A DNA stretch of 5,213 nucleotides, taken from contig QHYP01000076.1 of assembly GCA_003224195.1 (NCBI GenBank), positions 1 to 5,213 on the forward strand. The letters run 5' to 3'. Under the pieces are notes generated by a model. The model saw nothing but the letters and a program-made list of their open reading frames with translations. It ran no database searches and was not told the DNA's origin. A program made the position numbers and the translations under genes. This stretch comes from Acidobacteriota bacterium. GTDB taxonomy: Bacteria > Acidobacteriota > Terriglobia > Acidiferrales > UBA7541. Shown piece by piece: positions 1-5,213 of this stretch; the first letter of the stretch is position 1, and each line of letters starts with the position of its first letter.

Positions 1-76
1 TGAGGCCATGTATCTGGTCAAAAACACCAACCGCGATAGCGTGGCAGCAGCGAATGTGGGAATCTTGAAAGAGTAG
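1..76 (+). CDS. 3' end of an unidentified upstream gene
   Basis: Reading from base 2, an open frame runs to a TAG stop at 74-76 and ends in the residues NTNRDSVAAANVGILKE. About 15 of 23 third codon positions are G or C, which fits coding sequence on the same strand as the downstream genes. I do not recognise the family from this short tail and assign no function. The ATG at 8-10 is in frame but is more likely an internal methionine, because the frame is open to the window edge. A second forward frame is also open here for about 20 codons, so the coding call is only moderate. The stop codon overlaps the left end of the inverted-repeat segment described next. Confidence 0.5.
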   Translation, partial: EAMYLVKNTNRDSVAAANVGILKE

Positions 77-180
77 TACCGTTCCAACTCCTGGCCTCGG
101 GATTGCGAGCGAATCTTTTTCAACAAATCGGCAAACGCCAAGGTTTTCCCAGTTAGTTTCCCCTTGTTGGAACGGCACTA
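74..180. repeat. TA-flanked segment bounded by a 13-bp inverted repeat (MITE-like)
   Basis: GTACCGTTCCAAC at 76-88 and GTTGGAACGGCAC at 166-178 are reverse complements at 12 of 13 positions. The inner 10 bases of each match perfectly. Both arms are flanked outside by TA (74-75 and 179-180), so the match is 14 of 15 when the TAs are included. The 77-bp interior is richer in A and T than the surrounding genes and has no plausible ORF. TA flanks with short terminal inverted repeats are the signature of small non-autonomous elements mobilised by IS630/mariner-type transposases, and of Correia-like repeats. The arms could instead be a paired operator or a long-loop RNA stem. The inverted repeat is seen directly; the mobile-element reading is inference. 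Confidence 0.45.
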
Positions 181-210
181 GTTTCCGGCGCCAGCTTCCG
201 CCAGGCAACG

Positions 211-239
211 TTGTACGGCCCTTGCCCCCCTCCTATACT
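211..239 (+). promoter_or_regulatory. Candidate sigma70-type promoter for the lptC/A-lptB-rpoN-rapZ unit
   Basis: TTGTAC (211-216) and TATACT (234-239) are separated by exactly 17 bp. The -10 box matches the consensus at 5 of 6 positions, while the -35 box keeps only the TTG. Transcription would start near 245-247, immediately before the ATG at 249, giving an almost leaderless mRNA. It lies outside the inverted-repeat segment. The later gene gaps are only 6, 21 and 13 bp, so this is the most likely place for a promoter serving the whole cluster, although read-through from the upstream gene cannot be excluded. Confidence 0.4.
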
Positions 240-248
240 CAGAGTGAG

Positions 249-2582
249 ATGCTCAGAACGGAAGCAGCGCGCTATGCCCGATGGTCAGCCGGCGTGGCCC
301 TCGCGCTCGTGGCGATCACGCTCAGCGTGTACCTGGAGCGGAGCTGGGTCGGCTACCGCCAAAAACGGAAGGCTCCGCCGCCACCGCCGCCGAGCGTGGA
401 GCGTCAAACCGGCGAAATTACCTTTTCCAAAGTCGAAAAGGACCGGACGATTTTTACCGTGCGCGCGTCGCGCTCGACGGAATTCAAAGGCAAGGATGAG
501 AACCTGCTCGAAGAGGTGCAGATCACTATTTTCGGCCAGTCGGGCGAGCGCCACGACACGATTCACACGACAAGCTGCCAATACGCGAGAGGGTCCGGGA
601 AAATCATCTGTAGCGGAGAGGTGCAGATGGACCTGCAGAGCGCGGCTGATGCCGAGCGCCCGCCGAAGGACGCCACGTCCGCGCGGTTGGTCCATGTTGA
701 GACACGCGGTGTCACCTTTGATCGAATGAGCGGCATCGCTGAGACGGATCAGCCGGTGCGGTTCACCTTCCCCAGCGGAGGTGGCGAGGCCGTGGGCGCC
801 CGATACCAGTCCGACGGGGGAATCCTCCGGTTGAAGCGAGATGTTCATCTTACGATCCGGCAGCCCGCTACGGCCTCCTCGAAGGCAGCCCAAACGCCGG
901 ACAAACGGGAGCAGGAGGCACACGTCCGCGGAGCCGCCCTGGAATTCCGGCGCGAAACAAACTCGCTGCGGCTGCTAGGACCGGTGGACGCGGATTTCGG
1001 CGCGGTGCATCTGACGGCGGGAGAGCTGACGCTGCTTCTCGATGCGAGCAACCGCGCACAGCGCTTGGCGGCATCGGCAGGGGCAGGGGGAGCGCGTCCC
1101 GAGATTCGCTCCCACGGCACGCGCGGGGAATCCACGGTTACGGCAGACTCTGTCACCGCGCAGTTCGCGCAAGCAGGTTGGGTGCAAAGAATCGAGGCGG
1201 CCGGGTCCGTGCGCGGTTCGCTTCATGGGCGGGCGGAGGAAGATCAGCTCCAAGCGGACAAGATGGAGATGCAGCTTCTGCCGCGCGTGGAAAAACCGCA
1301 CGATCTGACTTTTGAGGGCAACGTTTCCATGCAGGCCAGCTTTGCGAGCGGTGACTCCCGTTCGCTCCAAACCGCGGCGATGCGCGTCCTTTTCGGCGAA
1401 GAGGAGAATAGAGCGAGCAGACCGGTGCGGGGCGAGACCCTTGCGGCGGGCACGATCCATTGGACCGAACACGCTGCGACAAGCGGCGTCGCACCAACGC
1501 ACATGGAACTCAGCGCCAATCACTTGGCGCTCGATTTCGGGGCGGGGGGCCGCGCCGAGCGGCTGGAAGCGCAGGGCAACGTGCAAACGCAGCGGCAGAT
1601 TCCCGGGAAAGCGCTGCAGACTGCAACCTCGCAGAGCGCCACCGCGCAGCTCGCGGCGAGCGGCGGCTGGACGCAGATGGATCTCCACGGCGATGTCCGG
1701 TTGAAAGAGGGCGACCGCAATGCGCAGGCCGAGCAGGCGATTTTTCATCGCGCGGAACAAACGGCCGTGCTGACCGGCAATGCCCGCGTGCGCGACCCGG
1801 CCACCGAAACACAGGCGCGGCAGATCACCTTCATGCAGACCACGGGCGACATTCACGCGGAAGGTGGCGTGCGCTCGACCGATCTTTCGCCGCACAGTTC
1901 GGCAATTCACCTGGCCCCGCAGTCAGCCAACGTAACCGCCGACAAACTTCAGGCCAATTCGCAGACCGGCCGCGCGCTCTATACCGGCCACGCGCGGCTT
2001 TGGCAAGGCGACTCCGTCCTCGAGGCGGATGCGATCGAGCTGCTGCGGATCCCGCGAGGATTGAACGCGAATGGAAACGTGCGCGCAGTCTTTCCGCAGA
2101 CGGCCTTGGCCGTCAAAACGCCAGCCGGGGCGAGCCCGGTCCAGGCAGCGGCCAAGCAAGCGGCCCGTTCGTCGAATCTCTGGCACGTACAGTCCGAGTC
2201 TCTCACCTATCGCGAGGCGGACAACCGCGCGCATCTCGAAAAGAACGTCTTCGCCGCGTGCGATACGGAGCGTATCCGCGCGGCCGCGCTCGACCTCTAT
2301 TTCATGCGGAGCCAGATAAACGGCGCACAGCAACTGAGCCGAGCCCTGGGCACCGGCGGCGTCACCGTCGAGCAGGGTGACCGACGCGGCGTTGCGGAGC
2401 GCGGCGAGTACCTCGCCTCGGCGGGGAAATTCGTGCTGTCCGGCGGAACGCCCACTTTGTACGACGCTCTTCGCGGAACGACCACCGGCCGTCAATTGAC
2501 CTTCTTTTTAGCGGATGATACGATCATCGTGGATTCCGAAAATGGTTCGCGGACGTTGACGAGGCACCGAGTCGAGAAATGA
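249..2582 (+). CDS. Fused LptC/LptA-type LPS transport bridge protein
   Basis: Probable periplasmic bridge of the Lpt machine, carrying LPS from the inner-membrane transporter towards the outer membrane. The 777-residue product has one N-terminal membrane anchor (about residues 12-29), a run of six prolines (43-48), and an LptC-like beta domain (about 50-200) that includes a GEVQMDL strand. Repeated OstA-type strands follow, of the form GNV/GDV/GNARV, near residues 317, 358, 441, 480, 510 and 608. The C-terminal 130 residues (from about 645) read as classic LptA, with GVTVEQG, SGGTPTLYD and TTTGRQLTFFLADDTI. Single LptC and LptA proteins are each about 190 residues, so this is several modules in one chain, and no separate lptA lies before lptB. 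The ATG at 249 is chosen because it directly precedes the MLRTEAARYARW anchor; GAG at 242-244 is a weak ribosome site. A TTG at 222 would add nine residues but lies upstream of the candidate -10 box. Family placement is confident; exact domain limits are not. Confidence 0.85.
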   Translation: MLRTEAARYARWSAGVALALVAITLSVYLERSWVGYRQKRKAPPPPPPSVERQTGEITFSKVEKDRTIFTVRASRSTEFKGKDENLLEEVQITIFGQSGERHDTIHTTSCQYARGSGKIICSGEVQMDLQSAADAERPPKDATSARLVHVETRGVTFDRMSGIAETDQPVRFTFPSGGGEAVGARYQSDGGILRLKRDVHLTIRQPATASSKAAQTPDKREQEAHVRGAALEFRRETNSLRLLGPVDADFGAVHLTAGELTLLLDASNRAQRLAASAGAGGARPEIRSHGTRGESTVTADSVTAQFAQAGWVQRIEAAGSVRGSLHGRAEEDQLQADKMEMQLLPRVEKPHDLTFEGNVSMQASFASGDSRSLQTAAMRVLFGEEENRASRPVRGETLAAGTIHWTEHAATSGVAPTHMELSANHLALDFGAGGRAERLEAQGNVQTQRQIPGKALQTATSQSATAQLAASGGWTQMDLHGDVRLKEGDRNAQAEQAIFHRAEQTAVLTGNARVRDPATETQARQITFMQTTGDIHAEGGVRSTDLSPHSSAIHLAPQSANVTADKLQANSQTGRALYTGHARLWQGDSVLEADAIELLRIPRGLNANGNVRAVFPQTALAVKTPAGASPVQAAAKQAARSSNLWHVQSESLTYREADNRAHLEKNVFAACDTERIRAAALDLYFMRSQINGAQQLSRALGTGGVTVEQGDRRGVAERGEYLASAGKFVLSGGTPTLYDALRGTTTGRQLTFFLADDTIIVDSENGSRTLTRHRVEK

Positions 2583-2588
2583 CGAGGT

Positions 2589-3314
2589 ATGCTGAAGCTT
2601 CAGGCCGTCGAGATCAGTAAGACCTATCGCGGACGGAAGGTCGTTGACGACGTTGAGCTGGAGATCGGACAGGGTGAAGTCGTTGGGCTCCTGGGGCCCA
2701 ACGGTGCAGGAAAAACGACCACGTTTTCGATCCTCGTCGGACTTGCCCGGCCTGACTCCGGCCGTGTCCTCCTGAACGGCGACGAAATTACCGATCTCCC
2801 GATGTATCTCCGGGCCCGCAGCGGGATCAGCTATCTGCCTCAGGAGCCCTCGGTCTTCCGTCAATTGACAACCGAAGAGAATCTCCTGGCGGTGCTGGAG
2901 ACTTTGCCGCTCACGCCCGAGCAGCAGCGGGACCGGCTGGAGGAATTGCTGATGCAGTTAGGGCTCGAGACGGTTCGCTACAGCAAAGCGTACTCTCTTT
3001 CGGGCGGGGAGCGCCGCCGGCTGGAGATCGCCCGCTCGCTCACCCTGGAGCCTTCCTTCATGCTCTTGGATGAGCCGTTCTCCGGGATCGATCCTCTTAC
3101 CGTCAAGGATCTCCAGGAGATCATCAAGGACTTGGCGCGGTCCGGAATCGGCGTGCTGATCACCGACCACAACGTGCGCGAAACGCTGAGCGTAACAGAT
3201 CGCGCATACATACTGAATCATGGGAGAATAATGGCGACGGGTACGCCGCAGTCTCTCAGCGAGGATGCAGAGGTTCGGCGCGTGTACCTGGGCGATCATT
3301 TCCGACTCAATTAG
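2589..3314 (+). CDS. lptB: LPS export ABC transporter ATP-binding protein LptB
   Basis: Cytoplasmic ATPase that, as a dimer with LptF and LptG, drives extraction of LPS from the inner membrane. All ABC motifs are present: Walker A GPNGAGKT (36-43), Q-loop Gln85 in YLPQEPSVFRQLT, signature LSGGERRR (137-144), Walker B FMLLDE (157-162) with catalytic Glu162, D-loop SGID (165-168) and switch His194 in ITDHNVRETL. The length (241 residues), the Q85/F90/R91 positions and the DHNVRET stretch agree with E. coli LptB and set it apart from other ABC ATPases such as LivF. The ATG lies 6 bp after the upstream stop, with GAGG only 1 nt before it, so translation is probably coupled to the bridge gene. No in-frame alternative start exists upstream, because TGA at 2580-2582 closes that frame. 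lptF and lptG are not in this window. Confidence 0.96.
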   Translation: MLKLQAVEISKTYRGRKVVDDVELEIGQGEVVGLLGPNGAGKTTTFSILVGLARPDSGRVLLNGDEITDLPMYLRARSGISYLPQEPSVFRQLTTEENLLAVLETLPLTPEQQRDRLEELLMQLGLETVRYSKAYSLSGGERRRLEIARSLTLEPSFMLLDEPFSGIDPLTVKDLQEIIKDLARSGIGVLITDHNVRETLSVTDRAYILNHGRIMATGTPQSLSEDAEVRRVYLGDHFRLN

Positions 3315-3335
3315 GACCACTGGGGCAATCTGCAT

Positions 3336-4778
3336 ATGGGTTGGCAGGGACTCAAGCTCAATCTGAGAGTGGCGCAGAAGCAGATTCTGACGCCCGGCCT
3401 GGTGCAGATGGTCAGCGTGCTGGCGCTGAACCGGCTCGAGCTCAAGGAAATGATCAACCAGGAGATGATTGCTAACCCAGTCCTCGAGGAGCTGACTGAG
3501 GACGTTTCCCCGACCGACAATTACAGCGACCAGGAATTTCTGAAGGCGGAAACCGAAAAGGTGCCGGAAACCGAAGCCGCCAATCCCTTCGACGAGTTCG
3601 ACGTGGGCGCTTTCTTCAACCAGTATCTCGACACGGGCGGGGACGGGGGGCAATCTCAGGAGCGCGAAGTCTCCGAGCGGCCTTCCTTCGAAAAATTTCT
3701 CTCCTCCCCGCGCGGCTTAACCGAACACTTGGCGTGGCAATTGAGCGTCACCATTTGCTCGGCAGCGGTTCGCGAGATCGCCGAAAACATCATCGGCAAT
3801 CTCGACGAAAACGGATACCTTATGGCATCGCTCGAGGAGCTTTCGCAAAACGGGACCTGCCCGGCGGAGGACATCGAAGAGGCACTAACGGTCGTCCAGG
3901 AGTTCGATCCTCTCGGCGTCGGCGCCCGCGACCTTCGCGAGTGCCTCCTGCTGCAATTGAAAACGCTCGATCCGCAGAACACCCTGGCGCAGCAGATTGT
4001 TTCCGAACACCTGAAGCAGGTGCAGGCCAACCAATTGAAAGAGATCGCGCGAGCGCTGAATCGGCCGGTCGAGGTCGTGAAGCACGCTTTGGACGTCATC
4101 AAGAAGTGCGACCCTCGGCCGGGGCTCCGCTACAACAAGACGGAGCCGCGCCTGGTCGAGCCCGATGTCTATTTCCGCAAGGTCGATGACCAGTGGCAGG
4201 TCTTCCTCAATGAGGATGACATGCCGCAGCTGCGCCTGAGCCCGACTTACCGCCGCCTGCTCGCCCGCGATGCAGCCGATCGCGACGTGCGCAATTACGT
4301 GAAAGAGCGCTTCACGGCCGCCATCCAGTTGCTCAAGAACATCGAGCAGCGCAAACACACCATCCTGCGCGTGTGCCAGTCGATTATCGCCCGCCAAGAC
4401 GAGTATCTCGATCATGGAGCCGACGCGCTCAAGCCCATGATGATCAAGGAAGTGGCCGAGGAAGTCGGCGTGCATCCTTCGACGGTGAGCCGCGCGGTGG
4501 CCAGCAAGTACGCGCACACTCCGCAAGGCGTCATCGAGCTGCGGTCCTTTTTTTCGGAAGCGGTGAACGGTCCCGAAGGCGGGGGGATGTCGCTGCTCAC
4601 CCTCAAGCGGCTCGTCAAGAAAATGATCGAAGAGGAAGATTCCGCTAAGCCGCTCACCGACGAGCAGATTGCCAAGAAGCTCGACGAAGGCGGCATCCGC
4701 GTGACGCGCCGCACGGTGGCGAAATACCGCGAGGACATGCGCATTCCCAGCACCCACCAGCGCCGCGTGAAAGCCTGA
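3336..4778 (+). CDS. rpoN: RNA polymerase sigma-54 factor RpoN
   Basis: Alternative sigma factor that directs RNA polymerase to -24/-12 promoters and needs an AAA+ activator to open DNA. The 480-residue product has every region. Region I (about 1-52) carries LTPGLVQM and NRLELKEMINQEMIANPVLEE. Region II (about 53-115) is acidic and variable. The core-binding part (about 118-310) has NLDENGYL (155-162), FDPLGVGARDLRECLL (190-205) and CDPRPG (258-263). A helix-turn-helix follows, IKEVAEEVGVHPSTVSRAV (370-388), and the RpoN box is TRRTVAKYRE (457-466). The box differs from the usual ARRTVAKYRE only at its first residue. The length is normal and nothing is truncated. The ATG is 21 bp after lptB; GGGG at 3322-3325 is a possible, slightly distant ribosome site. 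Its place after lptB matches the proteobacterial lptB-rpoN cluster. Confidence 0.97.
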   Translation: MGWQGLKLNLRVAQKQILTPGLVQMVSVLALNRLELKEMINQEMIANPVLEELTEDVSPTDNYSDQEFLKAETEKVPETEAANPFDEFDVGAFFNQYLDTGGDGGQSQEREVSERPSFEKFLSSPRGLTEHLAWQLSVTICSAAVREIAENIIGNLDENGYLMASLEELSQNGTCPAEDIEEALTVVQEFDPLGVGARDLRECLLLQLKTLDPQNTLAQQIVSEHLKQVQANQLKEIARALNRPVEVVKHALDVIKKCDPRPGLRYNKTEPRLVEPDVYFRKVDDQWQVFLNEDDMPQLRLSPTYRRLLARDAADRDVRNYVKERFTAAIQLLKNIEQRKHTILRVCQSIIARQDEYLDHGADALKPMMIKEVAEEVGVHPSTVSRAVASKYAHTPQGVIELRSFFSEAVNGPEGGGMSLLTLKRLVKKMIEEEDSAKPLTDEQIAKKLDEGGIRVTRRTVAKYREDMRIPSTHQRRVKA

Positions 4779-4791
4779 ACCGGCCGCGTCC

Positions 4792-5213
4792 GTGAAATAC
4801 AACGCCCAGCGGCCGTCCAAACGTCAGCCCGGACGTGAGGGCCGCGAACTCGTCATCCTCACCGGGCTTTCGGGGTCGGGCAAAAGCACCGTTCTCCGCG
4901 CCTTTGAGGACATGGGCTTCTACTGCGTGGATAACCTGCCCGTCGAGCTGATCCCCATTTTTGCCGAGTTGCATGCCCAAGGCGGGGAGGATTTCGGCCG
5001 GGCCGCGCTTCTGGTGGACGCGCGCGAGGGTGCGCAACTTGAAAAGCTGCCGGGTCTCTACAAACACCTGCGCCGCGAGCACCCGATGACCCTCGTCTTC
5101 ATCGAAGCGACGGAGGATGCGCTCCTGCGGCGTTACAGCGAGACCCGTCGGCCGCACCCACTGGGGAAGGACCAGTCCGTCCGCCAGGGACTCCAGCGCG
5201 AGCGCACACTGAT
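4792..5213 (+). CDS. rapZ: RapZ / YvcJ-family RNase adapter and nucleotide-binding protein, N-terminal half
   Basis: RapZ proteins bind nucleotides through a P-loop. In E. coli RapZ guides RNase E to the GlmZ small RNA and so controls glucosamine-6-phosphate synthesis; whether that role holds here is unknown. The visible 140 residues include Walker A GLSGSGKST (25-33), GFYCVDNLP (42-50), a Walker B-like LLVDARE (73-79), and the family hallmark FIEATEDALLRRYSETRRPHPL, in which ETRRPHPL is 117-124. The frame is open to the window end, so the RNA-binding C-terminal half is outside (the family is about 285-300 residues). The GTG at 4792 is the only usable start: a TGA at 4768-4770 closes the frame upstream, and no ATG, GTG, TTG or CTG follows until after the P-loop. 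It adds a basic N-terminal extension. The gap after rpoN is 13 bp, with no clear ribosome site. Confidence 0.94.
   Translation, partial: MKYNAQRPSKRQPGREGRELVILTGLSGSGKSTVLRAFEDMGFYCVDNLPVELIPIFAELHAQGGEDFGRAALLVDAREGAQLEKLPGLYKHLRREHPMTLVFIEATEDALLRRYSETRRPHPLGKDQSVRQGLQRERTL

Noticed and set aside
95..120. Possible intrinsic terminator after the upstream gene (CTCG/CGAG or GATT/AATC stem, then TTTTT)
   Set aside because: The stems are only 4-6 pairs, partly G-T or bulged, and the best one is separated from the T run by six bases. This is too weak to call.
167..184. Sigma54-like promoter (TTGGAACGGCACTAGTTT), attractive because rpoN is in the same cluster
   Set aside because: The -24 half is close to consensus, but the -12 dinucleotide is GT, not GC. 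The mirror arm at 74-88 has the same -24-like core with CT at that place. The likeness is better explained by the inverted repeat itself.
222..248. TTG at 222 as the start of the LptC/LptA protein
   Set aside because: It has no ribosome site, adds a tail unlike the family (MPPSYTQSE) and lies upstream of the candidate -10 box. ATG 249 sits directly before the membrane anchor.
975..1910. Long antisense open frame (311 codons) opposite the bridge gene
   Set aside because: Its translation shows no recognisable motifs. It lies wholly inside a better supported gene and is the kind of frame that high G+C at third positions produces by chance.
3885..4820. Long antisense open frame (311 codons) opposite rpoN and the start of rapZ
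   Set aside because: It overlaps a clear RpoN with all family motifs, and its own translation has no domain I recognise.

Overview
The window is a compact, single-strand gene cluster for lipopolysaccharide export and regulation from a diderm bacterium of moderately high G+C. The best guess for the host is an Acidobacteriota (Terriglobia-like) genome. This rests on the style of the RpoN N-terminus (LTPGLVQM...LNRLELKEMINQE, not the proteobacterial Q-rich version), on the very long combined LptC/LptA protein, and on the order lptC/A-lptB-rpoN-rapZ. The assignment comes from family knowledge and was not searched.

Layout, all on the + strand: (1) bases 1-76, the last two dozen codons of an unidentified upstream gene. 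(2) Bases 77-248, a non-coding gap. It holds a 103-bp segment bounded by a 13-bp imperfect inverted repeat with TA on each side, then a sigma70-like promoter whose -10 box lies only 9 bp before the next start codon. (3) 249-2582, a 777-residue inner-membrane-anchored periplasmic protein with an LptC-like N-terminal part, several OstA/LptA-type beta repeats and a typical LptA C-terminus. (4) 2589-3314, lptB, the ATPase of the LPS transporter. (5) 3336-4778, rpoN (sigma54), with all regions and the RpoN box. (6) 4792 to the window end, the N-terminal half of rapZ, a P-loop RNase adapter/nucleotide-binding protein.

The four recognised genes are separated by 6, 21 and 13 bp, so they are probably one transcription unit. 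LptB would power extraction of LPS from the inner membrane. The fused LptC/LptA protein would carry it across the periplasm. RpoN and RapZ are the regulatory genes that also follow lptB in Proteobacteria, but here the usual hpf and ptsN genes between them are missing.

I did not find a wholly new system. The points most worth a second look are the covalent LptC-LptA bridge and the TA-flanked inverted-repeat element that overlaps the stop codon of the upstream gene.
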